A stretch of DNA of 64,000 nt from Botrimarina mediterranea (GCF_007753265.1 NZ_CP036349.1:4683363-4747362), one strand, 5' to 3'; shown: positions 42,665 through 53,071, counted from the stretch's first letter. The notes: generated by a model from the letters alone, not told the origin. Numbers and translations: made by a program.

Positions 42665-45541
42665 TCAATCGTCAAAGCTCCGGGAGACTTCTTCGACCTT
42701 GTAGACCTCTAGCAAGTCCGCTTCCTTCACGTCGTTGAAGCCGGCGAGCTTGATGCCGCACTCGTAGCCCTCGCGCACTTCCTTCGCGTCGTCCTTCTCG
42801 CGGCGGAGCGTGTCGATCGCGTAATCGCCGATCACCGTGTTCTCGCGGATGACCCGGGCGCGGGCGTTACGCTCGACGACGCCTTGCAGCACACGGCAGC
42901 CGGCGATGGCGCCGACTCGGCTGATCTTGAAGACCATCTGCACCAACACCCGGCCCAACTCGACCTCGCGCTGCTCGGGCTTGAGCATCCCTTCCAGCGC
43001 AAGCTTCAGATCGTCGGCGACCTTGTAGATGATGCCGTAACGGCGGATCTCGACGCCCAGTTGGTCCGCCTTGGCGCGGGCCTTGTCGTCGGGGACCACG
43101 TTGAAGGCAATGATGACCGCTTCGGAAGCGTCCGCCAGCACCACGTCGCCCTCGGTGACGCCGCCGACGCTCTTCTGCAGGATGCGGAGGCGGACCTCCG
43201 GGTGCTCCAGCTTGGTGAGCTCTTTCTCGAGCGCCTCGATCGAACCACGGACATCGGCCCGCAGGATGAGGTTGAGGGTCTGCACCTCGTTGACGCCGTC
43301 GAGCCGGTCAAACAGGTTCTCCAGCGTCGCCGCCTGGAAGCCTGTCGAGCCGAGGAAATCGGCCCGCTCTTGAACGGCGCGAGTGTCGGCGATCTCGCGG
43401 GCCTGGGCGATGTCCTCCAGCACATAGAGCCGCTCACCCGCCGAAGGCGCGCGGTTGAGGCCGATCAGGTTCACGGGAACGCTGGGGCCTGCCTCTTGCA
43501 ACCGCTGCGACGGTTGCAGCGGGTTGGTCATCGCCTTGATTTTGCCGTAACCGTCGCCGCAGACGACGATGTCGCCTACACGCAGGGTGCCGTTCTGCAC
43601 GAGGACCTTGGTGACAACACCGCGATCGGCGTCTTGCTGACTCTCGAGGCAGGCGCCGATCGCCGGGCGGTCGGGGTTCGCCTTGTACTCGTTCAGCTCG
43701 GCGACGGTGAGGATCGTCTCGCGGAGCGTGTCGAGGCCCTCACCGGTCATGGCGCTGGTCTTCACGACTTCGATGTCGCCGCCCCACTCGCTCGGCAAGA
43801 GGTCGTTCGCCGCCAAGTCCTGCAGCACCCGCAACGGATCAACGCCAGGCAGGTCGATCTTGTTGAGCGCCACGATGATCGGCGCCCCAGAGGCCTTGGC
43901 GTGGGCGATTGCTTCCTCGGTCTGTGGCATCACGCCGTCGTCAGCCGCCACGACCAGCACGACGATGTCGGTCACCCCGGCGCCGCGGGCGCGCATTTCG
44001 GTGAACGCCTCGTGGCCCGGCGTGTCGACAAACGAGATCGGCCGACCGTCGTTCTCCATCTGGTAGGCGCGGATGTGCTGCGTGATGCCGCCTTCCTCGC
44101 CCTTTGCGACTTCGATGCCGATCAGCTTGTCGAGGAGCGACGTCTTGCCGTGGTCGACGTGGCCCAGGAACGTAACGACCGGCGCGCGGGGTTTGAGCGA
44201 CTCTTCGGGGTCCTCGATTTCGTCGATCGTCGCAAGGAGCTGGTCCTCGAGTGTCTGCGCGTCGACGAAGTCGATATCGACGCCCAGGTCGGCCGCCACC
44301 AGCTCGGTGAGCTCGGGGTCCATCACCGCGTTGATGTTGGTCATGACCCCCTCCTCCATCAGGATTCGGAGGATCGAGACCGCGGGAACGCCCGCCGCTT
44401 CGGACAGTTCCTTGACCGTGCATGGGAGTTGAACCGAGACGCGGTCCTTACGCGGAGCGGCGGTGTTGACGCCCGTCTTGCGGCGGCGGCCAAGCATCCG
44501 GCGGGGACGCATGCCCCCCTTGCCGCTGGCGCGGTTGCGGGTGAGCTGACGCTGCTCGCGACCGCCGAGCATCGGGGCGCCGTCGCCCTGGCCCGGCGTC
44601 GCGCCGCGGCGACCGCGGCCTTTGCTCTCGGCCTCTTCCTTCTCTTTGAGCTTGGCGGCTTCGAGCGTCCGCTCGGCCCGCTTGAGCTGCTGGGCGAGCG
44701 GCTTGGCGCCCCCCTTGCTGACGCCGAGCACGTCGGCCGGCAGCTTCATGTCGGGCTTCTGTGTGGGCGTATCGTCCTTGGCCTTGGCGCGAGGGTCCTC
44801 GCGACGCTGCGTCTGCGCGGGGATGGCCGCGAGCTTCACCACCGGCCGCGGCCGAGCCGTCTCGCCGGGACGCTTTTTCGCGGCGCCCTCGCCCTGGTTA
44901 CTGCTCCCCTGGTTGCCGCCGATGACGGGCATCTTGCCGGTCGCGCCGCGACCGCCCCCCATCATCCGGGCGAGCGGGCCGGGCTGCGCCAATTCGGCTT
45001 TACGGTTTTCGTCGGCTTCCGCCTTGGCGGCTTCGGCGGCTTCGGCGGCCTCAGCCGCCTCGGCTGCTTCAACCACTGCCGCTGCATTGGCGGCTTCGTC
45101 GGCAACGTCCGACGTCGGAGCGGGGGCCTCGGGGACTGGGTCGTTGGCGACCTCGACGGGGGTCGTCTCTTCGACGGCCGGCGTTTCGTCCTCGGTCGGA
45201 ATGATGTCGAGCGGACGGCTCTCGCCCGTATCGCCGGGCTCACGCCGCAGCGCCGAACGCCCCGCCTTCGGGGCCTGGATTGTCCGCAACTTGTTTTCGC
45301 GGGCGTCGGAGCCGGGGCGACGCATTGGCGCCGGGCCCGAGGAACTCGCCGGGGCGGTCGCGGTGGCGGGTCCGCCGCCGCTGCCGCCACGCAGGTACTC
45401 CTTGACCTTGACGACTTCGTCTTCGTTCAGGCTAGCGAGAGCGGACCCTTTGCCCGTCACACCGGCACGGGTGCAGATATCGACCAGATCTTTGCTGTCG
45501 ACATCGAGTTCTTTCGCGAGTGCGTAAATGCGTACCGCCAA
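42665..45541 (-). CDS. infB: Translation initiation factor IF-2
   Basis: IF-2 is the GTPase that places initiator tRNA on the ribosome. The 958-residue protein starts [20 protein letters not shown] (N-terminal IF2 domain). A long Ala/Glu/Pro/Arg-rich linker follows to about 400, then the G domain with G1 GHVDHGKT (460-467), DTPGHEAF and NKIDLPG, then domains II-IV. The start is TTG at 45541: its first residues match the family and AGGTGGTGA lies six to eight bases upstream. The linker includes runs of [17 protein letters not shown] type. It is the second gene of the operon. Confidence 0.96.
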   Translation of the reverse strand: MAVRIYALAKELDVDSKDLVDICTRAGVTGKGSALASLNEDEVVKVKEYLRGGSGGGPATATAPASSSGPAPMRRPGSDARENKLRTIQAPKAGRSALRREPGDTGESRPLDIIPTEDETPAVEETTPVEVANDPVPEAPAPTSDVADEAANAAAVVEAAEAAEAAEAAEAAKAEADENRKAELAQPGPLARMMGGGRGATGKMPVIGGNQGSSNQGEGAAKKRPGETARPRPVVKLAAIPAQTQRREDPRAKAKDDTPTQKPDMKLPADVLGVSKGGAKPLAQQLKRAERTLEAAKLKEKEEAESKGRGRRGATPGQGDGAPMLGGREQRQLTRNRASGKGGMRPRRMLGRRRKTGVNTAAPRKDRVSVQLPCTVKELSEAAGVPAVSILRILMEEGVMTNINAVMDPELTELVAADLGVDIDFVDAQTLEDQLLATIDEIEDPEESLKPRAPVVTFLGHVDHGKTSLLDKLIGIEVAKGEEGGITQHIRAYQMENDGRPISFVDTPGHEAFTEMRARGAGVTDIVVLVVAADDGVMPQTEEAIAHAKASGAPIIVALNKIDLPGVDPLRVLQDLAANDLLPSEWGGDIEVVKTSAMTGEGLDTLRETILTVAELNEYKANPDRPAIGACLESQQDADRGVVTKVLVQNGTLRVGDIVVCGDGYGKIKAMTNPLQPSQRLQEAGPSVPVNLIGLNRAPSAGERLYVLEDIAQAREIADTRAVQERADFLGSTGFQAATLENLFDRLDGVNEVQTLNLILRADVRGSIEALEKELTKLEHPEVRLRILQKSVGGVTEGDVVLADASEAVIIAFNVVPDDKARAKADQLGVEIRRYGIIYKVADDLKLALEGMLKPEQREVELGRVLVQMVFKISRVGAIAGCRVLQGVVERNARARVIRENTVIGDYAIDTLRREKDDAKEVREGYECGIKLAGFNDVKEADLLEVYKVEEVSRSFDD

Positions 45542-46006
45542 GTCTCACCACCTCGTTAAAACCGCCATCCAAGCCGCTGCGCACCCGGCTAATCCGGGGG
45601 CGCCTTGCGGGCCCGATCGTCGGCGACCTAGTAATTGAGCCGGGGCGGGCCAGCGGGCCTTCAACAAGGCAACGGCGCTAGCGGGACGGTTCGCGCCGCT
45701 CTCACAAGCCTCTGGGCTACGAAGCCACGGGACCAGCGAGAGCGTATTTCCGAACGAGGATCACGAGACCATTCCGCACGCCTCCGGTTGAAGGGAGCCG
45801 CTTGGGTGAGAACTCCTCACCCAAGCCCCTAATTGTTTCAGCTTCAAAGTTGCATCGTAGACCCAACAGTATGCCATCCGATTGAGCCGCGTGGGGAGGG
45901 GGGCGCCAAGAAAACCGGTGAAATCCGGCTAACCAGCCCCCCTTCGATCCTCTCCAACGCTTCACCCCCTCAACGCGACCCGATCGGGGGCTCCCAAATC
46001 ATACCT
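45542..46006. other. 465-base gap between nusA and infB
   Basis: I see no gene in this gap, which is unusually long for the nusA-infB junction. A short dyad-rich stretch lies at about 45885-45950 (GGGGAGGGGGGCGCC then GCCCCCCTTCG). The YlxR-type gene that often sits here in other bacteria is absent. Confidence 0.6.
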
Positions 46007-47398
46007 TCACGCCGGCTCGTCGGCTGGCTTGGACTCTTCGGCGTCCGCCTCCGCTGCTCCGGGTTCTCCCGACTCCTCGGCGGCTTCTTCCGATTCCGTC
46101 TGTGCAACGGCTTCGTCTGACTCCGTCACGTCTTCTGATACGGTTTCGCCGGACTCCTCGGCGGTTTCATCCGCATCTTCCGGGCTGCCCTGGACTTCCG
46201 CGAGCTTGTCCTGCTCGCGCTTCGCCCGGCGGGCTTCCGAAGCGGCCTTTTCGGCCTCCTCGGCCAGTTCCTCGGCCTGCATCACGATCGCGTCGGCCTG
46301 CTCTTCGGTCAGGCCGCCCATCGCCATCAGGTCGTCCGGCTCGATAATCGAGAGGTCGTCGTAGCTCAAGAAGCCTTCTTCGACCAGCTTCTCGGCGACT
46401 TCCATTTCCAGCCCCTCGATGCGGCTGAAGCCCTCGATCGCCCGGTCGATGTTCTCGGCCAGCTCCTCCTGGGTCATGATCTCGATGTCCCAGCCCGACA
46501 GCTTGCTAGCGAGGCGGACGTTCTGGCCGCGGCGGCCAATCGCCAGCGACAGGTTGTCCTCCTGCACCAGGGCGATCGCCCGGCCGAGCATCTTACAGAG
46601 GATGACTTGATCGACCTCTGCCGGCTGCAGGGCGTTGGGGATCAGCACCTCGAGGTCCTCGTCCCAGCGGACGATGTCGATCCGCTCGCCGGAGAGCTCA
46701 TCGACGATGTTCTTGATGCGGTTGCCGCGGACGCCGACGCAGGCGCCGACGCAGTCGATGCGGTTGTCGCTGCTGATGACGGCGACCTTCGAGCGGTAGC
46801 CCGGCTCGCGGGCCATGGCGCGGATCTCGATGACGCCGTCGGCGATCTCGGGGATCTCCTGCTCGAACAGCCGCTGCACGAGCGCCGGCATCTTGCGGCT
46901 GAGAATCACCTTCACGCGGCTGCCGGCCTTACGGGCCTCGTAGACCGTCGCCCGCACGCGCTCGTTGACGTGGTGCGTCTCGCCGGGGATCTGCTCGCTC
47001 CGCGGCAACAGGGCCTCGACGTTGTGCAGAGCGACCGTCGCGGCGGCGCCCTCGTTGCGGTGGATCACGCCGCTGACCATCTGGCCGACGAGCTCGTTGT
47101 ACTCGTCGTACAGGGCGTCCCGCTCCGCCTCGCGGATCTTCTGGATCATCACTTGTTTGGCCGTTTGGGCGCCGATACGGCCCACGACCTCCTCGCTGTC
47201 GAGCTGCTCGCCGTCGCAGGTAGCGGCGACTTCGCCCGTCTTGCGGTCGATGACGCAGGTGATCTCCGCCTCTTCGCCGTAGTACTTGGCGAGGGCCGAC
47301 GTGAGGGCCGCCTCGATCCCCTCGAAGACGATCTCTTGGTCGATGTTCTTGTCGCGGTGGATCGCGTCAACGATCCGGAGGATTTCGGCGGCGTTCAT
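46007..47398 (-). CDS. nusA: Transcription termination/antitermination factor NusA
   Basis: NusA binds RNA polymerase and controls pausing, termination and antitermination. The 463-residue protein begins [20 protein letters not shown] (N-terminal domain, 1-125). An S1 domain follows near 135-200 and two KH domains near 230-345, with [20 protein letters not shown] and [21 protein letters not shown] single hairpin-helix-like acidic segment ([20 protein letters not shown]) comes next. The last 60 residues are almost only Glu, Ala, Ser and Asp. The ATG at 47398 is set by homology. Confidence 0.96.
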   Translation of the reverse strand: MNAAEILRIVDAIHRDKNIDQEIVFEGIEAALTSALAKYYGEEAEITCVIDRKTGEVAATCDGEQLDSEEVVGRIGAQTAKQVMIQKIREAERDALYDEYNELVGQMVSGVIHRNEGAAATVALHNVEALLPRSEQIPGETHHVNERVRATVYEARKAGSRVKVILSRKMPALVQRLFEQEIPEIADGVIEIRAMAREPGYRSKVAVISSDNRIDCVGACVGVRGNRIKNIVDELSGERIDIVRWDEDLEVLIPNALQPAEVDQVILCKMLGRAIALVQEDNLSLAIGRRGQNVRLASKLSGWDIEIMTQEELAENIDRAIEGFSRIEGLEMEVAEKLVEEGFLSYDDLSIIEPDDLMAMGGLTEEQADAIVMQAEELAEEAEKAASEARRAKREQDKLAEVQGSPEDADETAEESGETVSEDVTESDEAVAQTESEEAAEESGEPGAAEADAEESKPADEPA

Positions 47399-47556
47399 GG
47401 CGGGGATCCTCGGCGTCCCCCCTCCCTCGACACGAGGGGCGGGCTTGGCCGAGCGGCCTTTCGGGTTGTCGGATTGTCTGGATTGTCGCAACACGGCCGG
47501 CGCAGGCCCGTCCATAGGCCGCAGCCGCCACGCCGTTGATAAAAACCATTGACAGA

Positions 47557-47579
47557 AAAAGCCGGCCACGGGGCCGGCT
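47557..47579 (-). terminator. Rho-independent terminator of the 47775 gene
   Basis: On the minus strand GCCGGCC, loop CCGT, GGCCGGC is followed by TTTTTC. It separates the hydrolase gene from the nusA operon, whose promoter should lie between here and 47398. Confidence 0.85.
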
Positions 47580-47669
47580 TCTCCGCTATCCACCGACGAG
47601 ACGCGCCGGCTTCATCCCGAAAGGTAGGTCGCGCGCCTGCCAGTGTCAACCCAACGACTCTCTTGCGAA

Positions 47670-47749
47670 ACGGGAAGCCCTAAGCGACTGCGTCGGGAGT
47701 TGAAGCGGGTGACCACTTCACTCCGGTCGCTGACGCTCCCGGCTCGCCT
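47670..47749. repeat. CTCCGGTCGCTGACGCTCCCGG palindrome
   Basis: The right arm CTCCGGTCGCTGACGCTCCC plus GGCTCGCC is identical over most of its length to the arm at 16045-16075. The left arm (CGGGAAGCCCTAAGCGACTG...GGAGTTGAAG) is more diverged. It lies beyond the stop of the 47775 gene. Confidence 0.8.
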
Positions 47750-47774
47750 GCCAATCGCGAGACGAAGCCATGCC

Positions 47775-48818
47775 TCAGAACGGCGCCTTCTCCGCCACCT
47801 TGAACTGCGGCGTCACGTTGCCCGACAAGCCGATGTCATCGGGGTCGAGCGTCTGCACGGGCGCCCCCGCCTCGAGGTCGAACTTCGACAGGTCCGCCCA
47901 GATCACATTCGGCGCCGTGGTCAGCTCGAAGTAGTAGCGCAGGTCCGACAGGTTCACCACCGTCCGGTACTCGGTGTTGTAGATGCCAAAGCCCTTGTAC
48001 GGCGCGCCGAATGGCACCGACACGTTCCGCGCGATCGCCAGCACGCCGGCGACCGCTTCCCGCTCGTCCTTGGGGTCGGGCAACAACGCCGAGTAGTACG
48101 ACGCCCGCGCGAAGCGGTCCGTCGGCCGGACGTTGCCCGGCAGCGGCGTGTCGCTGGTGGGGTTCGTGAAATCCCACTCCTTGAGTAGCGCAAGCTGCTC
48201 GTCGTACGTCGGATCGTTGGTCATCACCCGGTACTCACGGCCGCGATGGATGACCGGCTTGCCGTCGATGTACTCGATGATGGCCGAGTCGCCGCTGGCG
48301 TCTTCGATCGCTAGGTGGACGAACGTCTTGTGCCCCCGCGCGCTGGCCATTACGACTTGAATCCCTTCATGGAGCTTCAGCGCCTCTTCGACCGTTGCGG
48401 CGTTGTCGAGCAGGTACTGTGCCCAAAGACCGGCGTGGAGGCCCGGCTTCGCCGTGTCGCGCGAGCCGAAGTCGGTTGCGTTGAGGTACAGCATGTGGGC
48501 GGCGAGGCCCTTCTCATTGAGGCCGTCGGCGGTCCCGATCCCATAGATCGTCGTGACGAGGCTGCCGTACTTGCTAGTCCATTTGGCGGCGTTCTCCGCG
48601 ACCATCACTTCGCCGCCGGCGACGCCGCCGTCGCGCTCCAGTCCGCGCGGGAAGACCGTCAGCACGGGCTCGGTCCATTCGGGCCAGTCCATCGTCCGCG
48701 AAGCGACGACCGGCTCCGTCTTGTTCCAGAGCACGCGCGTACACGCCGGCGATTGAGAGGCCGCGACGATCATGGCGCCAACCACCACAACCATCCACCG
48801 CTGCTTTGTCCGTAGCAT
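47775..48818 (-). CDS. Exported choloylglycine hydrolase-family (linear amide C-N) hydrolase
   Basis: This Ntn-type hydrolase of the penicillin V acylase/bile salt hydrolase family cuts a linear amide bond. The 347-residue precursor has a signal peptide that ends just before Cys26 (SPACTRVLW), which would become the N-terminal nucleophile. Arg41 and Asp44 (SRTMDW) and the later YLNATDFGSRD and GNVRPTDRFARASYYSALLP segments fit the family. The substrate cannot be told; planctomycetes often carry several of these. The ATG at 48818 follows AAGGGG. It has its own terminator. Confidence 0.92.
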   Translation of the reverse strand: MLRTKQRWMVVVVGAMIVAASQSPACTRVLWNKTEPVVASRTMDWPEWTEPVLTVFPRGLERDGGVAGGEVMVAENAAKWTSKYGSLVTTIYGIGTADGLNEKGLAAHMLYLNATDFGSRDTAKPGLHAGLWAQYLLDNAATVEEALKLHEGIQVVMASARGHKTFVHLAIEDASGDSAIIEYIDGKPVIHRGREYRVMTNDPTYDEQLALLKEWDFTNPTSDTPLPGNVRPTDRFARASYYSALLPDPKDEREAVAGVLAIARNVSVPFGAPYKGFGIYNTEYRTVVNLSDLRYYFELTTAPNVIWADLSKFDLEAGAPVQTLDPDDIGLSGNVTPQFKVAEKAPF

Positions 48819-48920
48819 TTCGATCCCCTTTCAACTGCCCAGTAAATTACGACAGTGGAAAGTCTAGCTTACGCGCCGCCATCAAGAGGCGGCGTTTTGA
48901 CAGCCGCAAGGCATTAGTTG

Positions 48921-49006
48921 AGAGCCGGAATTCGTTAGCGCCCGGGGTTGCGCCACGGGTGAGTCGCTCGGCGCTTCAACTCCGGCGCTGACGCATTCAT
49001 GCTCCC
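48921..49006. repeat. CCGGAATTCGTTAGCGCCCGGGG palindrome
   Basis: AGAGCCGGAATTCGTTAGCG then CCCGGGGTTGCGCC is partly answered by CTTCAACTCCGGCGCTGACG then CATTCATGCTCCC. It lies between the convergently spaced AIM24 and hydrolase promoters on the minus strand and is related to 15990-16075 and 18826-18931. Confidence 0.75.
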
Positions 49007-49036
49007 TCACAATAAGCCCGTTTGCTCAAGGTAGTG

Positions 49037-49744
49037 TCACGCACCGCTCTGGAAGTACACCTCTTCCATCGGCTGGATCACCACAAACCCCTCGCCGTCG
49101 AACTCCATCTGGATCGAGTCGCCGCTGCCGCGACCGAAGAACGTCTTGAGGGAGACGTCGGTGCGGAGCGTCGGCTCGAGCGTGCCCGACCAAGCGACCG
49201 TTGCGTTCGGGTCGGTGTGGACAGGGCAGCCGGGTGTGACGCACAGGGTCACCGGGTCGTAGTGCGTCGTGATCGCCACGAGGCCGCTCCCTTGCAACCG
49301 CACGTTAAAGAGTCCGCCTGCGAGCAGGCCCGAGATCCGCTTCATCATCTTGATCTCGTTGCGGATCGGCGTCTCGAACGCCAGCAAGTCGTTGCCGTTG
49401 ACGTAGATCGCCTCGCCCTCCAGACGCAGGATCGTCACCTTCTTCGCGGCGTCCGCCAAGTAAACACGCCCCACCCCTTGCGCCTTGGTGAGCCGCGCGC
49501 CCTCGCCGCTAACCGCTTTCTTGAGCAGATTGCCGACGCCCTGCTCCAACAGCCCCTCGCGCGTGAATCGCACCTGCCCGGTGTAACCGACCATCGCCCC
49601 GGCCTTGATCCACGCCTCGCTCGGCATCGACGGCGCGCCGAGATTCAACTCCAGCAACCGTGAGTTTTCCAGCTCAAAGAACCCCTGCTGGCGGTCGGTC
49701 TGACGGGTGGCCTCGAGAAACTCCTCGAGCGTGTAGCGCGACAT
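49037..49744 (-). CDS. AIM24 family protein
   Basis: The 235-residue protein resembles the AIM24/TerB-neighbour family of beta-rich proteins found in bacteria and mitochondria. The landmarks are ELNLGAPSMPSEAWIKAGAMVGYTG early, GGLFNVRLQGSGLVAITTHY in the middle, and PVHTDPNATVAWSGTLEP near the end. The family has no established biochemical activity. There is no signal peptide. I chose the ATG at 49744; a TTG two codons earlier is also in frame. Confidence 0.88.
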   Translation of the reverse strand: MSRYTLEEFLEATRQTDRQQGFFELENSRLLELNLGAPSMPSEAWIKAGAMVGYTGQVRFTREGLLEQGVGNLLKKAVSGEGARLTKAQGVGRVYLADAAKKVTILRLEGEAIYVNGNDLLAFETPIRNEIKMMKRISGLLAGGLFNVRLQGSGLVAITTHYDPVTLCVTPGCPVHTDPNATVAWSGTLEPTLRTDVSLKTFFGRGSGDSIQMEFDGEGFVVIQPMEEVYFQSGA

Positions 49745-49836
49745 GGGCAAGCCCCTGCTGGTGACAACGAAATGGCAGACGGAACTATCCGCTAAGTTCG
49801 CCGCTCCGCAAGTGATCTTGCTGATAAGTCAACGAA

Positions 49837-49871
49837 AACGCCCCGGCAGCGACTCGCGCTACCGGGGCGTT
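49837..49871 (-). terminator. Terminator of the 49895 gene
   Basis: AACGCCCCGG and CCGGGGCGTT form a 10-bp outer stem, with AGCG/CGCT inside. On the minus strand it is followed by TTTTCGTT, a short T-rich tail. It lies about 25 bases after the stop of the PEP-CTERM gene. Confidence 0.8.
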
Positions 49872-49894
49872 GAAGTGCAATCACACTCAATTGT

Positions 49895-50824
49895 TCAGGC
49901 GGCGCGGCGCGCGAAGGCCGCAAGCGTCGCCAGGCCGACTAGCACGGCGGTCGTCGGCTCGGGCACCAGGGTGATGCTCGCGGTCAGGCCCGGATTGAGC
50001 GATCCGAGTTGAGCGACCAAGCCCGTCGCCTCAAGTGTTCCGTAGCCAGAAACGCCGAGCGTCAAGAAGTCATAAATCCCCGGTGACAAGGTGTCCGAAC
50101 CGTACGATGCGAATACTTGGTTCGCCGCGAAGTTCGTGTAAAGCCCATTCGTCACGGTCCCAGTGAACGGATTGTCGCCTGGGTTGGGAGTGTCAAAGAC
50201 TGAATCGACAATCATGGCGCTCTCAATCGACAAGCCGTCTCCAACCTGTACAGAAAAAGCCAGCTCCGAACCGGTCGATCCCGTCTCGTAAGCGACGATC
50301 TGCAACGTCACCGTACCGTTCCCGTTGTTAACAAACTGGATGGTCGGCAGCAACGCATCCCCAACCACGATGCTCGTGGCGAGGTTGGAAAAATTCTGAC
50401 CGTCTTGCGCCACCACGCCGTTGGCAAGGATGGAGCCGGCGCCGGTGTAGTTGATCGTCAGAAAGTCGGTCGGCGCCGGCGAATTGAGCACGGCCGATCC
50501 GTACGAAGCGAATATCTGATTTAGCGGCAAGTTCAAGTAGAGACCGTCGGTCGTTGTGCCGGTGAAGGGATTGCTGCCTGGGTTTGCAAAGTCCCAGACA
50601 GCCGGGTCAGCGATCGACACACCAATGAAGTCCACGCCAACGCCCTGAACCGTCAGCGCCGTCTCCGCCCCGAGAGATCCCGGCAGCAATGCCGCGTCCG
50701 GCGTGACCTGCAGCGTTACGCTACCGTTGTTATTATCAACGAAGTTCAACATCGGCGCCGCCCAGACAGGCGACAAGCTGGCTGCCGCAAAAACCGCGGC
50801 GCACAGCAAAAATGTCCGCTTCAT
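49895..50824 (-). CDS. PEP-CTERM protein with internal duplication
   Basis: The 309-residue protein has a signal peptide (MKRTFLLCAAVFAAASLSP, cut after VWA). Two tandem domains of about 125 residues share the pattern NPGxNPFTGTxTxGLYxN, then QIFASYGS or QVFASYGS, then DFLTI or DFLTL. A PEP-CTERM tail (VPEPTTAVLVGLATLAAFAR) ends in RRAA. Each domain opens with a strand of type NNNGSVTLQV or NNGNGTVTLQI. The fold recalls cohesin-like beta sandwiches, but I cannot confirm it. The ATG follows GAGGAGCGTCTA. A terminator follows the gene. Confidence 0.88.
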   Translation of the reverse strand: MKRTFLLCAAVFAAASLSPVWAAPMLNFVDNNNGSVTLQVTPDAALLPGSLGAETALTVQGVGVDFIGVSIADPAVWDFANPGSNPFTGTTTDGLYLNLPLNQIFASYGSAVLNSPAPTDFLTINYTGAGSILANGVVAQDGQNFSNLATSIVVGDALLPTIQFVNNGNGTVTLQIVAYETGSTGSELAFSVQVGDGLSIESAMIVDSVFDTPNPGDNPFTGTVTNGLYTNFAANQVFASYGSDTLSPGIYDFLTLGVSGYGTLEATGLVAQLGSLNPGLTASITLVPEPTTAVLVGLATLAAFARRAA

Positions 50825-51210
50825 TAGACGCTCCTCAAAGTGTGACGGCCCCTGAAAAGTGGATGGAAAGCGATGAGACCGGCGTCGGGGCAGTACGCCG
50901 CAGACGTTATCCGCTGCTCATCCGCCACCGGTCAAGCAAAAACCGCCGGCTTCACCGGGGTTTCAACAAATAGAGCGAGCGGCCGAAGCGACAAGTGTTT
51001 GTCACGACAAATGACGAGCACCCCGCTAATGATATCAGCGGGTGGGACGAAACTTCGCACGCCGGCTACATACTACGCACCAAAATTCGCAGTGCGAATC
51101 TCCCAACGGCGAACCCTAAGCCTCAACGCCCGGAACTGTCATGGCGTCCGGCGCACTCCAGGCACTGACGCTGACGGCTCGCCTACGCTCGCAGGGCGGC
51201 GCGATACGTC
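50825..51210. other. Gap upstream of the 49895 gene
   Basis: No gene is visible. The gap has a small hairpin at about 51031-51051 (CCCGCT with AGCGGG) and CGACAAGTGTTTGTCACGAC near 50990. A diverged arm of the CTGACGCTGACGGCTCGCC repeat lies at 51164-51183. Confidence 0.6.
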
Positions 51211-52968
51211 TTAATACAAACCTTCGTGCGCCACTTCGGGCCAGTACTTCTGGAAATCGAAGTCGGGCGAGTTGTCGAGGTCGTGACAGCCCAAGCAGTT
51301 GTTCACGACTTGGCCGAGCTTCTGCCCCTTCATGTTGCCTTCATTCTCGCCGATCTCCAGGTGCAGCGCCGCGCGAAGCGCTGTCTCTTCTTCTTCGTCC
51401 ACTTCGATGTCGCCATTCTCGACTGCGACGTGCCGTGCGGCGGGGCCGTGGCAGTTCTCACATCCCTGGCCGTACATCTCGGGGGTCTCGCTGTAGCTGA
51501 GCCAGCCCGTCTTGAACGGGTAGTACTTCTGAGGCTCCCAGCCGACCGCGTGGCAAGCGATGCACTCCGGGTCGAAGTGCCGCGCCGGTTGCAGCGCGAC
51601 GAGCGTCTCGGTCGTGTGGAAGTGGGGCGTCTTCTCGAACACCTCCCACGCCTCCGTGTGGCAGTCGCGACACGCATTGGAGCCGGCAAAGTCGCGCGTC
51701 GTCGGGTGCTCGGCGGGCTTGAGGCCGAGGCCTTCCCAGCCGAGCTGCTCCAGCTCCGCCTGGTACGCGGTGAGCCGCTCGACCATCTCGGGCGAGTCGG
51801 CCCAGCGGTGGTCGAGCGGTGTCTTTTGGTAGCGAGCCTCCCAGCCTTCGCCGGGTTTCGACGCCTCCTGCTTGCGGTATAGCCCGACGACCACCGCGTA
51901 CATCCCTTTATGGCCCACCTCGACGAGATACGCCCCGCCGCCCCGCTTCGTCCCCTCGATGCGTTGGGCGATATGCGGCGGCTCGTCGGCGCCGCGCGCC
52001 GCGACGACCCAGTCGAAGTGGTCGAACCGACGCGCCAACTCCCTCGCCTCGTCCGGCGTGCCGTAGACCATCAGCACGTTCTGATCGCACGCGTCCTGCT
52101 CGATCTGCGGCTCGATCTCCTTGAGCGCATCGACCGGGTCCATCGTCACGAAATCATCGCTCGGCGAGACCTCGCCCAGCGCGCTCTTGGCCAAGACTTG
52201 CGTCACTCCGATTCGGACGGGGGCCGCGGTCGGGGAGGACGACGCGGCTCTCAGTTCAACAACGCGCCAACGCTTCGAGAAGCCGCTGTCGAAATCGAGC
52301 AGGCCGACGTTCGCCGACGTCAGCGGGTTCTCCGCTTCATCGAGATTGAGCGCCATGCCCAAGACCTCGGTCCGCAGGTCCTTCACGCCGAAGCCGACCG
52401 CTTGGTAACCGATCTCGATCAGCGCTTCGATCGTCCGGCGGTGCTTGATGTCGGCCTGCGGGCCGAAGTAGCGCACCTGCTCGCCGGCGTCGAACAGCGC
52501 TAGCGGCCAGCCCCATTGGTCTCTGAGGATGCGGACCAGCGTGTGGCGCCGCTTGAGTCCGCCCTTCTGATTTTCGAGTCCCGCACAGCCGCAGGGCTCA
52601 AGGTAGCCGATCTGCTCGCCGGTGAAGATGATCGCCGCGTCGGGCTTGGGCCACGGCTCGCCGTTGGCCTGGGTAAAAACCTCGCCGTTGGCCTTCACCG
52701 GGTCGGGCTTCGGATGGGCTTGGTGCTCTGCGAGCGCGTGGTGCGCCTTGCGCAGCCGGGCGAGGCCCTCTTCGTCGAGGCCGAACTTCTCCGCGACCGC
52801 CGGCAGGTCTTTCTCGTCAACGAGGTACTTTGGCGGGTTGGCGCCGCCGGGCTGCTCGGACAGCGGCGGGGCGGCGCCCCCCGCTAGCATCACCAGCGCG
52901 CCGATAGCAATCGTGGCGGCGGACCACACCGTTTTCTTGGAAAGGATAAGAGCGTTGCGAGCAAGCAC
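51211..52968 (-). CDS. Four-heme cytochrome c with metallophosphoesterase-like N-terminal part
   Basis: The protein of about 585 residues has a signal segment (SKKTVWSAATIAIGALVMLA). A first domain (about 100-430) carries IIFTGEQIGYLEPCGCAGLE and later segments resembling the 5'-nucleotidase/phosphoesterase-type domain often joined to cytochromes. A C-terminal part has four CxxCH heme-binding sites: CRDCH, CIACH, CENCH and CLGCH, encoded near 51672, 51564, 51462 and 51297. The last part resembles the cytochrome c554 family. It should be a periplasmic redox protein; donor and acceptor are unknown. The start is uncertain: GTG at 52968 gives a normal signal peptide and GTG at 53001 is the longest. 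It is next to the DUF1573 gene on the same strand. Confidence 0.88.
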   Translation of the reverse strand: MLARNALILSKKTVWSAATIAIGALVMLAGGAAPPLSEQPGGANPPKYLVDEKDLPAVAEKFGLDEEGLARLRKAHHALAEHQAHPKPDPVKANGEVFTQANGEPWPKPDAAIIFTGEQIGYLEPCGCAGLENQKGGLKRRHTLVRILRDQWGWPLALFDAGEQVRYFGPQADIKHRRTIEALIEIGYQAVGFGVKDLRTEVLGMALNLDEAENPLTSANVGLLDFDSGFSKRWRVVELRAASSSPTAAPVRIGVTQVLAKSALGEVSPSDDFVTMDPVDALKEIEPQIEQDACDQNVLMVYGTPDEARELARRFDHFDWVVAARGADEPPHIAQRIEGTKRGGGAYLVEVGHKGMYAVVVGLYRKQEASKPGEGWEARYQKTPLDHRWADSPEMVERLTAYQAELEQLGWEGLGLKPAEHPTTRDFAGSNACRDCHTEAWEVFEKTPHFHTTETLVALQPARHFDPECIACHAVGWEPQKYYPFKTGWLSYSETPEMYGQGCENCHGPAARHVAVENGDIEVDEEEETALRAALHLEIGENEGNMKGQKLGQVVNNCLGCHDLDNSPDFDFQKYWPEVAHEGLY

Positions 52969-53071
52969 GGCGAGAGTCGTTCCATCACAGGTAAAAAACA
53001 CGAGCCGCTACCGTCTACCGGCCTCGAACGTCTTGGGTTTTCCCTCGTCCCCCGCCCCTAGCCCCTCGTCC

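Noticed and set aside
42884-45559. 891-codon open frame on the plus strand
   Set aside because: It is the antisense shadow of infB, caused by high GC content; its translation has no domain and IF-2 is certain on the other strand.
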